From positions 1-6,450 of the forward strand of contig CALGNM010000118.1 in the NCBI GenBank assembly GCA_937958665.1: a DNA stretch of 6,450 bases, read 5' to 3'. A model generated the notes under the pieces. That model searched no databases. It was not told the origin of the DNA and saw nothing but the letters and a program-made list of their open reading frames with translations. The position numbers and the translations under genes are program-made. The stretch is from an uncultured bacterium (lineage in GTDB: Bacteria > Edwardsbacteria > AC1 > EtOH8). Shown here one piece after another: positions 1-5,305 of the stretch. Position 1 is the first letter of the stretch; the number at the start of each line of letters is the position of its first letter.

Positions 1-45
1 CCACCGAGATCTACACTCTTTCCCTACACGACGCTCTTCCGATCT
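1..45. other. Illumina sequencing adapter (artefact)
   Basis: The 45 bases, from ccaccgagatctacactc through to gctcttccgatct, match the 3' part of the Illumina P5/TruSeq universal adapter, recognised from memory. They are not biological sequence and mark an untrimmed read end at the contig edge. Genuine sequence begins at or just after base 46. Any reading frame crossing this stretch is artificial. Confidence 0.97.
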
Positions 46-47
46 CG

Positions 48-77
48 GTGGAGGTGATCCGGCGGCTGGTTTCCTGA
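48..77 (+). CDS. possible C-terminal tail of an upstream gene (partial)
   Basis: Directly after the adapter one plus-strand frame reads VEVIRRLVS and then a TGA stop at 75-77. It ends 19 bases before the convergent thioesterase stop, which would be normal spacing for two converging genes. The nine residues are too few to identify a family. The stop could also be chance, since any short stretch has one in some frame. Confidence 0.3.
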   Translation: MEVIRRLVS

Positions 78-96
78 CCGCCCAAGGCCGGGGCCC

Positions 97-525
97 TCAG
101 GGCTGGGACAGCCTGGCCCTGACCTCCTCCGGCATCCCGACCACCTGGTTGTTCTGGTAATCGAAGCAGACCACCCCGGTCTTGGCCAGGGCCACCTCCC
201 GGCCGGTGTCCCGGTTCTCCAGGCGGAAGTGGAAGTCGCAGCCGGTGCGGGAGAAATCCCCGGCCCCGGCCCAGATCCGGATGACCTCGCCGTGGAAGGC
301 CTGGGAGCGGTAGACCACCGCCGCATCGGCCATGATCAGCCCCACCCCGCCGGCGTTGCGCTCGGCGTAGCCCAGGGACTTGAGGAACCGGATCCGGGCC
401 TCGTGCACCAGCGACAGCACCCGGTCGTTGCCCAGGTGCCCCCCGTAGTTGATGTCGCTGACCCGCAGGGTGATCTCGGTGGCAAAGGGCAGTTTTTCCG
501 GGATATCCAGTTTTATCCTGGCCAT
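97..525 (-). CDS. Hot-dog fold acyl-CoA thioesterase (YbgC/FcbC type)
   Basis: A 142-residue protein of the usual size for the single-domain 4-hydroxybenzoyl-CoA thioesterase/YbgC family, which hydrolyses acyl-CoA thioesters in the cytoplasm. The signature region is D-I-N-Y-G-G-H-L-G-N (residues 24-33), followed by the helix LVHEARIRFLKSLG (39-52). Asp24 sits where the family has its catalytic acid, and His30 and Asn33 fit the usual G-H-x-x-N. A later conserved-looking strand is MADAAVVYRSQAF. The start at 525 is chosen because AGGAG (minus strand, about 533-537) lies 7 bases upstream; a longer reading from 552 would lack this site. The next gene runs divergently from 593. The physiological substrate cannot be read from sequence. 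Confidence 0.85.
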   Translation of the reverse strand: MARIKLDIPEKLPFATEITLRVSDINYGGHLGNDRVLSLVHEARIRFLKSLGYAERNAGGVGLIMADAAVVYRSQAFHGEVIRIWAGAGDFSRTGCDFHFRLENRDTGREVALAKTGVVCFDYQNNQVVGMPEEVRARLSQP

Positions 526-565
526 GCCCAAACTCCTTTCGCTATATGGCATTTTGACCTTCCCA

Positions 566-571
566 TTATAC
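566..571 (-). promoter_or_regulatory. candidate -10 box of the thioesterase promoter
   Basis: The minus strand reads a perfect TATAAT here, about 40 bases ahead of the thioesterase start. No good -35 hexamer is found at 16-18 bases, so the assignment is weak. It lies in the short gap between the divergent thioesterase and YjbQ genes, where a promoter is expected. Confidence 0.35.
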
Positions 572-592
572 CCCAAACCCGGGATTTTCGCC

Positions 593-991
593 ATGCCGAA
601 GTTCGAGATAAGCACCTCCGCCCGCAGCCAGCTGATAGACATCACCGGCCAGGTGCAGAAAATGATAGCCGACCGGAAGATGGCCGAGGGGCTGTGCCAC
701 CTTTGGGTGCCCCACACCACCGCCGGGCTGACCGTCAACGAGAACGCCGACCCCGACGTGGCGGCCGACATACTGAGGCAGCTGGACCGGATGGTGCCCT
801 GGGAGAACGGCTACCGCCACGGCGAGGGCAACTCGGCCGCCCACGTCAAGTCCAGCCTGATGGGCTGCCAGCTGACGGTGGCGGTGTCGGGCGGCCGGCT
901 GGCCCTGGGCACCTGGCAGGGCCTGTATTTCTGCGAGTTCGACGGCCCCCGCCGCCGCCAGGTCTGGGTCGAGTTCATCCCAAAAAATTGA
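593..991 (+). CDS. YjbQ/UPF0047 family protein
   Basis: A 132-residue protein covering the whole UPF0047 (YjbQ) fold. The hallmark segments are present in order: HTTAGLTVNEN (41-51), DPDVAAD (53-59), a histidine-rich middle with His76 and His84 leading into KSSLMG (86-91), and GTWQ followed by EFDGPRRR (106-122). Some members are annotated 'secondary thiamine-phosphate synthase enzyme' because they can replace ThiE at low activity; the true function is not settled. The family usually has an acidic residue where this protein has Gly79-Asn80-Ser81. The ATG at 593 matches the normal family length; an in-frame extension to 449 would overlap the divergent thioesterase. There is no clear Shine-Dalgarno site, only GGGA about nine bases upstream. 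Confidence 0.9.
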   Translation: MPKFEISTSARSQLIDITGQVQKMIADRKMAEGLCHLWVPHTTAGLTVNENADPDVAADILRQLDRMVPWENGYRHGEGNSAAHVKSSLMGCQLTVAVSGGRLALGTWQGLYFCEFDGPRRRQVWVEFIPKN

Positions 992-993
992 CA

Positions 994-1022
994 TTGCCGC
1001 CCGAAGAATATTGACATATACT
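994..1022 (+). promoter_or_regulatory. candidate upstream promoter for the response regulator
   Basis: TTGCCG (994-999) and TATACT (1017-1022) are separated by 17 bases, just past the YjbQ stop. The -10 equals that of the stronger promoter at 1075-1103. Two further TTGACA hexamers at 988-993 and 1011-1016 lack a well-placed -10. This may be a second, distal promoter giving a longer leader. Confidence 0.4.
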
Positions 1023-1074
1023 GTCTGCAATATCCGCCATTTGCCAGCTGCCCTAAGACTGGCATAAATATTTC

Positions 1075-1103
1075 TTGACAACCCTATCCGGTTAGCATAT
1101 ACT
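1075..1103 (+). promoter_or_regulatory. sigma70-type promoter of the response regulator
   Basis: A perfect -35 TTGACA (1075-1080) and a -10 TATACT (1098-1103) are separated by exactly 17 bases. Transcription would begin near 1109-1111, while the ATG is at 1113, so the mRNA would have almost no leader. This agrees with the lack of a Shine-Dalgarno site there. Confidence 0.8.
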
Positions 1104-1112
1104 ATCTTAACT

Positions 1113-1754
1113 ATGAGCAGCTACAAAGTACTGGTGGCCGACGACGAGCCGAATATCGTCAAGATCATGGAGTTTGAGCTCAAGAAGAGCGGCTACCAGG
1201 TGATGACCGCCAACGACGGGCAGGAGGCCCTGGAGCTGGTCAAGGCCAACCCTCCGGACCTGATCCTGTCGGACATCATGATGCCCAAGATGGACGGCTA
1301 CGAGCTGTGCCGGGAGGTCAAGAAGGACCCGGCCCTGCGGGGCATTCCCTTCATCTTCCTGACCGCCAAGACCGGCCTGGAGAACCGCATTCAGGGCTAC
1401 ATTTTGGGGGCCACCAAGTACATAACCAAGCCCTGCGGCCGCCAGGACCTGCTGAAGGCCATCGACCTGCGGCTGCGGCTGGCCGAGGAGGCCAAAAAGC
1501 TGTTCGCCCAGAAGGCCAGGACCTTCTCCGGCGACCTGTCGATCATCTCGGTGTTCAGCCTGATAGACATGTTCTCGCTGGGAGGCTGGAGCGGGCACAT
1601 CGAGATGACTAGCCCGGACGGCAAGCGGGGCCGGATAGACATCAAGGACGCCGTGCTGGAGAGGTACACCCTGGAGGGGCAATCGGGGGACGATATTTTG
1701 CCCCTGCTGTTGTCATGGACCCAGGGAAAGTTCACCGCCGAGAGGAGCCCATAA
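1113..1754 (+). CDS. Response regulator with receiver and DUF4388 (PATAN) domains
   Basis: A 213-residue two-domain cytoplasmic protein. The receiver domain (about 4-125) has the acidic pocket Asp10-Asp11, phospho-acceptor Asp54 (in SDIMMPKMDG), Thr84 and Lys106 (in YITKP), so it should accept phosphate from a histidine kinase; none is encoded here. The C-terminal part (about 138-213, from FSGDLS to SWTQGKF) matches DUF4388/PATAN, a non-DNA-binding domain found in regulators of motility, polarity and surface behaviour. The output is therefore probably a protein contact, not transcription. The receiver has Thr-Lys where most have Asp-Asp/Asp-Tyr before the YITKP motif. It has its own strong promoter and terminator and reads as a single-gene unit. 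Confidence 0.9.
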   Translation: MSSYKVLVADDEPNIVKIMEFELKKSGYQVMTANDGQEALELVKANPPDLILSDIMMPKMDGYELCREVKKDPALRGIPFIFLTAKTGLENRIQGYILGATKYITKPCGRQDLLKAIDLRLRLAEEAKKLFAQKARTFSGDLSIISVFSLIDMFSLGGWSGHIEMTSPDGKRGRIDIKDAVLERYTLEGQSGDDILPLLLSWTQGKFTAERSP

Positions 1755-1777
1755 AACCCGCCGCAAAGGCGGGTTTT
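1753..1777 (+). terminator. Rho-independent terminator after the response regulator
   Basis: AAAACCCGCC (1753-1762) and GGCGGGTTTT (1768-1777) form a perfect 10-bp stem around the loop GCAAA. The terminal T run supplies the U-tract, and the A run on the other side would let it work in both directions. It overlaps the response regulator stop codon. It also lies 15 bases ahead of the recombinase start, so recombinase expression would need read-through or another start point. Confidence 0.88.
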
Positions 1778-1792
1778 GAGGTTTTAGAGCCT

Positions 1793-2875
1793 ATGAAGAC
1801 CATACGTTGTTCTATTATTGAAAGCCAGGGTGTTAAACGGGTCAAGCTGGTTTTTCCCTTCGACCGCCAATTAATTGAAAAAGTAAAGGCTTTGCCGGGA
1901 AGGGCCTGGAGCGAATCGGACAAATACTGGCACCTGCCCTACCGTTACGACTATCTGGCCTGCTTGAAGGAAACCTTCGCCGGGCTGGCCGAAATCCTGC
2001 AGGACAAGCCGGCAAACAAGGATATCGCCAAGCATGACCTGCCCCCGGAGTATCTGGAGCAGCTTAAACTCAAAAGATACAGCCGCAGTACCATTAAAGC
2101 CTACCTGAACCACTTTACTATGTTTCTGGCATTTTGCGGCCACGACAATACCCGCAGCATCAGCCAGGATGATATCAAAAAATACCTGCTGCATTTGATA
2201 AACGATCGCCAGGTATCGGGCACCTATCAGAACCAGGCAATAAACGCAATCAAGTTCTATTATGAGAAAGTGCTGGGCCAGCCGCGTGTCGTTTACCAGC
2301 TGCCCCGGGCCAGAAAAGAAAAAAGACTGCCTTCGGTTCTTTCCGAAGAAGATGTGACCAGTATTTTTGAGCAAACAGACAATCTAAAACACCGGACCCT
2401 GCTTTCCTTGATCTATTCGGCCGGTTTGAGGCTGAGCGAGGCAGTCAATCTTCAGATCGCCGATATAGACAGCAATCGCAAACTGATCACCATCAGGTCG
2501 GCCAAAGGCATGAAGGATCGGGTTACCGTTTTATCGGACAGCATCCTGGGCTTGATGAGGGAATACTACCGCCAATACAAACCAAGGAAATATTTGTTCG
2601 AAGGCTCTGATGGAGGGAAATACAGCCCCCGCAGCGTGCAAAAAGTATTTGCCATGGCTTGCGGGAAGGCTGGTATAAAAAAACATGCCACGGTCCACAC
2701 CCTGCGGCACAGTTTTGCCACCCATCTTTTGGAGCATGGCACCGATCTGAGATATATTCAGGAATTATTGGGCCATAACAGCTCCAAAACCACCGAGATA
2801 TACACCCATGTGTCCAAGCAAAGCCTGGGCAAAATAATAAGTCCCTTGGATAGGCTGAAAATAAAGAAAAAGTGA
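1793..2875 (+). CDS. Tyrosine recombinase/integrase, candidate cassette recombinase lacking the IntI-specific segment
   Basis: A 360-residue site-specific recombinase. Residues about 1-62 form an extra N-terminal module (with LPGRAWSESDKYWHLPY). Residues 84-165 are the SAM-like DNA-binding domain (LKRYSRSTIKAYLNHF) and about 178-350 the catalytic domain. The catalytic set is complete: Arg213 (GLRLSEA), Lys238, His302 and Arg305 (HTLRHSFATHLL), His328 (LLGHNSSKTT), and nucleophile Tyr337 (IYTHV). It ends in SPLDRL, like many IntI proteins. Yet Arg213 to His302 spans only about 90 residues, some 40 fewer than I recall for class 1 IntI, so the IntI-specific insertion is missing and this region is Xer-like. 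The ATG at 1793 is preferred because the longer reading from 1715 runs through the terminator and into the response regulator gene; GAGG at 1778-1781 is a distant ribosome site. The role in moving these cassettes is inferred from position. Confidence 0.88.
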   Translation: MKTIRCSIIESQGVKRVKLVFPFDRQLIEKVKALPGRAWSESDKYWHLPYRYDYLACLKETFAGLAEILQDKPANKDIAKHDLPPEYLEQLKLKRYSRSTIKAYLNHFTMFLAFCGHDNTRSISQDDIKKYLLHLINDRQVSGTYQNQAINAIKFYYEKVLGQPRVVYQLPRARKEKRLPSVLSEEDVTSIFEQTDNLKHRTLLSLIYSAGLRLSEAVNLQIADIDSNRKLITIRSAKGMKDRVTVLSDSILGLMREYYRQYKPRKYLFEGSDGGKYSPRSVQKVFAMACGKAGIKKHATVHTLRHSFATHLLEHGTDLRYIQELLGHNSSKTTEIYTHVSKQSLGKIISPLDRLKIKKK

Positions 2876-2904
2876 TTGACTTGCATTGTTTCTGAGGCTA
2901 TAAT
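2876..2904 (+). promoter_or_regulatory. Strong sigma70-type promoter driving the cassette array (Pc-like)
   Basis: TTGACT (2876-2881) and a perfect TATAAT (2899-2904) are 17 bases apart, beginning on the base after the recombinase stop codon. It reads into the cassettes, the same job as Pc in integrons. Transcription would start near 2911, inside the left arm of the following inverted repeat. Confidence 0.85.
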
Positions 2905-2908
2905 TCAA

Positions 2909-2952
2909 AAGGTGCGTAAAGCCGACCATATGGTTGCGGATATACGCACCTT
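2909..2952. repeat. 44-nt inverted repeat at the start of the array transcript
   Basis: AAGGTGCGTA (2909-2918) pairs with TACGCACCTT (2943-2952). Inside lie CCG/CGG and a perfect palindrome ACCATATGGT (2925-2934), so almost the whole element can fold. No T run follows, so it is not a plain terminator. It overlaps the predicted start point of the array promoter and could be an operator, a 5' mRNA hairpin or an arm-type recombinase site. The outer box recurs as ACGCAC at 2978-2983. Confidence 0.75.
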
Positions 2953-3005
2953 CCCCAACAGCCAAAGACAAAAATACACGCACTTCGCCAAGCCAGTAGT
3001 TAGTT
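2909..3005 (+). other. attI-like integration region
   Basis: The right edge is the core GTTAGTT (2999-3005), with the inferred crossover between G2999 and T3000. The core is identified because its reverse complement AACTAAC is the R'' box at the end of cassette 1 (3757-3763). Upstream lie the inverted repeat and two direct near-repeats, 2944-2963 and 2978-2995, both reading roughly ACGCAC-TTC-CCAA-GCCA. These resemble in layout the accessory repeats of attI1. I see no clear inverse core directly left of the crossover. The left limit is arbitrary. Confidence 0.6.
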
Positions 3006-3015
3006 GAAACCACAA
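2999..3015. repeat. Left end-repeat of cassette 1
   Basis: GTTAGTTGA-AA-CCACAA. The reverse complement of 3747-3763 reads GTTAGTTGA-TG-CCGCAA. The seven-base core and two more bases match, then come the AA/TG mismatch and further pairing. The same layout is seen in cassettes 2 and 3. Confidence 0.75.
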
Positions 3016-3039
3016 TATCGGGGCAGGTCGTTGGGGTCA

Positions 3040-3072
3040 ATGGTTAGCCTCATGTTACTGAACATTAGATGA
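3040..3072 (+). CDS. possible 10-residue leader peptide
   Basis: ATG at 3040 opens a 10-codon frame, MVSLMLLNIR, ending in TGA at 3070-3072, 48 bases before the nucleotidyltransferase start. GGGG a few bases upstream is a weak ribosome site. Antibiotic resistance genes often have such leader peptides controlling translation, but no clear set of alternative hairpins is visible, so this may be chance. Confidence 0.2.
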   Translation: MVSLMLLNIR

Positions 3073-3120
3073 TTTATGCGTAACAATTTTTTGTAAATTG
3101 GATTTGAACGGAGGGATTGT

Positions 3121-3615
3121 ATGGTGAATAAAACTGATGCCATTGAAATAATAACGTGGGCTGAAGAAAATGGAATAAGTATCTGGATAGATGGTGGTTG
3201 GGGGGTAGATGCCCTATTGAAAGAAGAAACTAGAGAACACAACGATATTGATTTATTTGTGGAGGAAATCAACGGCAAGAAATTTATCAATATACTAAAG
3301 GAAAAAGGCTTTGCTGAAATTACTGAATCATACACAACAGCATCTCACACGGTTTGGAAGGATACTAAAGGTAGAATAATTGATCTTCATATATTTAAAT
3401 TTAATGAACAGGGATACATTGTTTTTGAAGGAGAAGCATACCCCCCAGACGTGTTTAGTGGCATTGGGGAAATAGGTGACAAAGTGGTACGGTGTATTGA
3501 TGCAGAAAACCAAGTGTTATTTCACTTGGGCTATGAGCATGATGAAAATGATGTGTATGATGTAAAACTTTTATGCGAAAGATTTGGTATTCCTATTCCC
3601 AGCGAGTACAAGTAA
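3121..3615 (+). CDS. Lincosamide/aminoglycoside-type nucleotidyltransferase
   Basis: A 164-residue protein of the small nucleotidyltransferase family that includes LnuA/LnuC-type lincosamide transferases and the ANT(2'')-like group (PF10706). These transfer a nucleotide monophosphate from NTP to a hydroxyl of the drug. The signature is DGGWGVDALL (24-33) followed by REHNDIDLF (38-46), with Asp42 and Asp44 as metal-binding aspartates. IIDLHIF (86-92) supplies a likely third acidic position, and the C-terminus has FHLGYE and YDVKLLCERFGIP. The length equals that of Lnu proteins. GGAGGG at 3110-3115 is a strong ribosome site five bases before the ATG. It lies first behind the array promoter, the best expressed position. 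The substrate is not proven; close relatives with unknown substrates exist. AT-rich coding contrasts with the chromosomal genes. Confidence 0.85.
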   Translation: MVNKTDAIEIITWAEENGISIWIDGGWGVDALLKEETREHNDIDLFVEEINGKKFINILKEKGFAEITESYTTASHTVWKDTKGRIIDLHIFKFNEQGYIVFEGEAYPPDVFSGIGEIGDKVVRCIDAENQVLFHLGYEHDENDVYDVKLLCERFGIPIPSEYK

Positions 3616-3756
3616 CCAACAACCGCCAATTTAAATAAGCATAAATTTAATTATAGCTGTGTCGTATCATTTAAAAATTACGAAAGAGCCAATTTAATGA
3701 ATGTTACACAGTTTCTTTTTAATGTGGAATAAAAAAGCGAGATAAGTTGCGGCATC

Positions 3757-3881
3757 AACTAACAATGCATTGCCGGCTCCGCTGTGCTCCGACCCAAACC
3801 TTTTCGCTGGGAGACAAGCTCCGCCAAGGGGTATTCCTTTGGGGTCCAGCTCAAAGGCTTCTGCAATGCGAAACGTTAGCC
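3757..3881 (+). other. attC site of cassette 1
   Basis: R'' is AACTAAC (3757-3763) and R' is GTTAGCC (3875-3881). L'' GCATTGC (3767-3773) pairs perfectly with L' GCAATGC (3863-3869). Spacers are AAT on the left and GAAAC on the right, the asymmetry expected of attC. The intervening ~90 bases hold minor hairpins, for example CCAAGG with CCTTTGG. At 125 nt the total is in the usual range. R' belongs to the next cassette apart from its first G, which explains why R'' and R' match only in their inner GTTAG. Confidence 0.85.
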
Positions 3882-3892
3882 GCAAGCCGCCG
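3875..3892. repeat. Left end-repeat of cassette 2
   Basis: GTTAGCCGC-AA-GCCGCCG. The reverse complement of 4938-4955 reads GTTAGCCGC-TG-GCCGCCG. Sixteen of 18 bases match, with the AA/TG mismatch at positions 10-11. A local hairpin GCAAGC/GCTTGC (3882-3897) overlaps it. Confidence 0.85.
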
Positions 3893-3930
3893 CTTGCTTC
3901 GTACTTTTTAATCGCGGAGTCCAACATCCC

Positions 3931-4326
3931 ATGAACCACAACAAACTCAAGCACCTCGAATTTATCCAAGCCATCGTGAATCGACTCGGCAACAATTCAT
4001 TTCTTGTGAAAAGTTGGTGCATCACCCTGTCAGCGGCCCTCACAGCGCTGTCCGTTGGAACTCACAAAGAGTACATAGTGCTCGCCTACTTCCCAATTGC
4101 TGTATTCTGGCTCCTCGATTCCTACTATCTCTGGCAGGAGCGACTGTTTCGAGGGCTGTACGATGAAGTACGTGAAATGACCGAGGGAGATATCAACTTT
4201 GCCATGTCGTTTTCTCAGGCGAACAGGAAAGACCACTCGTATTTCGGTGCATTCTTCTCCATAACAATATTCCCCTTCTACGCGATACTCATTGTTTCCA
4301 TATTGTTCATCATTGTGACGGTGTGA
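3931..4326 (+). CDS. Small multi-pass membrane protein, partner of the TIR-like protein
   Basis: A 131-residue protein with three hydrophobic stretches, about 29-43, 48-67 and 108-131. The second runs into a polar amphipathic helix, LWQERLFRGLYDEVREMTEG (67-86). The layout, two membrane helices then a cytoplasmic helix with conserved Tyr and acidic residues then a further hydrophobic end, recalls SLATT-type and other membrane proteins found beside nucleotide-signalling defence genes; this is resemblance, not a firm family match. GGAG at 3916-3919 is a ribosome site, though 11 bases from the ATG is long. One base separates its stop from the next start, so the two are probably translated together. 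A likely role is as pore or effector triggered by the TIR partner, which is inference from context. Confidence 0.75.
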   Translation: MNHNKLKHLEFIQAIVNRLGNNSFLVKSWCITLSAALTALSVGTHKEYIVLAYFPIAVFWLLDSYYLWQERLFRGLYDEVREMTEGDINFAMSFSQANRKDHSYFGAFFSITIFPFYAILIVSILFIIVTV

Positions 4327-4327
4327 A

Positions 4328-4915
4328 ATGGCCAATCGGGTATTTTTCAGTTTTCACTACGATGATGTCGAATCATTTCGGGCGAATGTGGTCCGAAAGC
4401 ATGGATTAACGAAGCCTGGGCTGGAAGCCGCAGGTTTTATTGATGCTTCGATCTGGGAGGAGGCCGAGCGACATGGGCCTGAGAGCGTCAAAAGATTGAT
4501 CAATGACCACCTGAAGGGAACCTCTGTTAGCTGCGTTCTCATAGGCACACATACATGGTCCCGCCGTTGGGTGAGATATGAGATTTTCAAGAGCTATGAT
4601 CGAGGCAATCGGCTTTTTGGCGTCCATATCAACTCTATCAAGGACAAGACGCAGACAGTGCTTCCTTTGGGGACAAATCCCTTCGAGAACCTTGGCTTTA
4701 CCATTAGCGCCGACGGTCAAACAACTAAATACTACGTGTTTCATACTGGCAAGTGGATTGAGTACACAGACCTATCTCCTCAAAATGCCTCAGGTCGATT
4801 TGACCGGCAATATTGGGGAAAGGGTTTCAACCTCTCTCATTGGGTCCCCATATACGACTGGGTCTCTGGGGACGGATATAATAATTTCTCTACCTGGGTC
4901 GACAATGCGAAATGA
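4328..4915 (+). CDS. TIR-like domain protein (DUF1863/ThsB-like)
   Basis: A 195-residue protein. The N-terminal half (about 3-115) has the TIR-like order: first strand RVFFSFHYDDV (4-14), a helix region with GFIDASIWEEAE (36-47), strand SVSCVLIGTHTWSRRWVRYE (66-85) and FGVHI. Glu85 in S-R-R-W-V-R-Y-E lies where TIR enzymes have the catalytic Glu of the S-x-W-C-x-x-E pattern. This subgroup (DUF1863, MTH538-like) includes ThsB of Thoeris anti-phage systems, which makes a cyclic-ADP-ribose-type signal from NAD. The C-terminal ~80 residues hold conserved-looking aromatic motifs (RQYWGKGF, YDWVSGDGYNN). The start is one base after the preceding stop, indicating coupling. No ThsA-like gene is present; the membrane protein upstream is the candidate responder. 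Confidence 0.83.
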   Translation: MANRVFFSFHYDDVESFRANVVRKHGLTKPGLEAAGFIDASIWEEAERHGPESVKRLINDHLKGTSVSCVLIGTHTWSRRWVRYEIFKSYDRGNRLFGVHINSIKDKTQTVLPLGTNPFENLGFTISADGQTTKYYVFHTGKWIEYTDLSPQNASGRFDRQYWGKGFNLSHWVPIYDWVSGDGYNNFSTWVDNAK

Positions 4916-4948
4916 CCACCCCGTATGGTCAGACACACGGCGGCCAGC

Positions 4949-5152
4949 GGCTAACAGGCGTAACCACGCCGCTCCCTCATTGATATGGCGAGGTTGAAGC
5001 AATGTCAAAAGCTACAGTTGTGGTAGCTCAACGGTTTTGCTCACTCTTGGTGTGCGGCTACGGCCGCAAAAGAATAGATCGTTTGATAGCGGCCTCCGCC
5101 GCATCGTTTGATAGTTCGCAAAACCGCTGCGTGGTTACGCCAAACGTTGGGC
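4949..5152 (+). other. attC site of cassette 2 (unusually long)
   Basis: R'' GGCTAAC (4949-4955) and R' GTTGGGC (5146-5152) bracket a perfect 12-bp stem GCGTAACCACGC (4958-4969)/GCGTGGTTACGC (5129-5140), with spacers AG and CAAAC. Inside are CGGTTTTGC/GCAAAACCG (5032-5040/5118-5126), AGCTAC/GTAGCT (5010-5028), TGCGGC-TACG-GCCGCA (5053-5068) and GCGG/CCGC (5089-5099). At 204 nt it exceeds the roughly 57-141 nt typical of described attC sites. Confidence 0.92.
5078..5114. repeat. 12-bp direct repeat flanking a hairpin inside attC2
   Basis: ATCGTTTGATAG occurs at 5078-5089 and 5103-5114, exactly repeated, with a small GCGG-CCT-CCGC hairpin overlapping the first copy and the gap. It probably arose by slippage duplication and accounts for part of the extra length of attC2. 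Confidence 0.8.
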
Positions 5153-5169
5153 GCAATTAAATGGCGCGT
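5146..5169. repeat. Left end-repeat of cassette 3
   Basis: GTTGGGCGC-AA-TTAAATGGCGCGT. The reverse complement of 6343-6366 is identical except TG in place of AA at positions 10-11. Twenty-two of 24 bases match, the longest of the three end-repeats. Confidence 0.92.
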
Positions 5170-5305
5170 TAAATAAATAGCCCGGCCGAGAAATATAAAA
5201 ACAAAAGACGAGCGGCACAGTTTAGGGAAACAATAAATCCGCGAATTAAATTAAAAAGATATGAAATAAAACCACAGACAGAGCAGAATAGAAAAGGCAA
5301 TTAAA

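Larger units (their letters stand above)
3000..3875 (+). mobile_element. Gene cassette 1 (nucleotidyltransferase)
   Basis: An 876-bp unit from the crossover after G2999 to the one after G3875. It holds a 121-nt leader, one gene (3121-3615), a 3' stretch of AT-rich sequence without another gene (3616-3756), and attC at the right end. Its ends are inverted complements: 2999-3015 against 3747-3763, 14 of 17 positions. Confidence 0.8.
3876..5146 (+). mobile_element. Gene cassette 2 (membrane protein and TIR-like protein)
   Basis: A 1271-bp two-gene unit with a 55-nt leader, two tightly coupled genes and an exceptionally long attC. Its first core GTTAGCC (3875-3881) is the exact reverse complement of its own R'' GGCTAAC (4949-4955). 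The end complementarity extends to 18 nt with two mismatches. Confidence 0.85.

Noticed and set aside
24-326. Plus-strand open frame at the contig start
   Set aside because: It runs through the adapter and then antisense to the thioesterase, with low-complexity Pro/Arg/Ser composition typical of GC-rich shadow frames.
229-1081. Several long open frames antisense or out of phase to the thioesterase and YjbQ genes
   Set aside because: GC-rich shadows without family motifs; the true frames have ribosome sites or full family signatures.
1107-1735. Minus-strand and alternate-frame open frames over the response regulator
   Set aside because: Shadows of a well-supported receiver/DUF4388 gene.
2911-2938. 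Chromosomal dif (XerC/XerD) site
   Set aside because: GGTGCGTAA looks like a XerC arm, but no XerD arm follows and the matching copy is inverted 24 bases away, giving a spacing wrong for a 28-bp dif core.
3061-3068. AACATTAGATG as the attI core or cassette start
   Set aside because: It resembles a GTTAGAT core, but has A for the essential G, and GTTAGTT at 2999 matches the R'' box of cassette 1 exactly.
3694-3969. Minus-strand 91-residue open frame across attC1
   Set aside because: It is explained by the attC stem and lacks a ribosome site or recognisable motif.
4578-4997. Alternate-frame open frame over the TIR-like gene and attC2
   Set aside because: It overlaps a gene with clear TIR-like motifs and runs into the attC stem.
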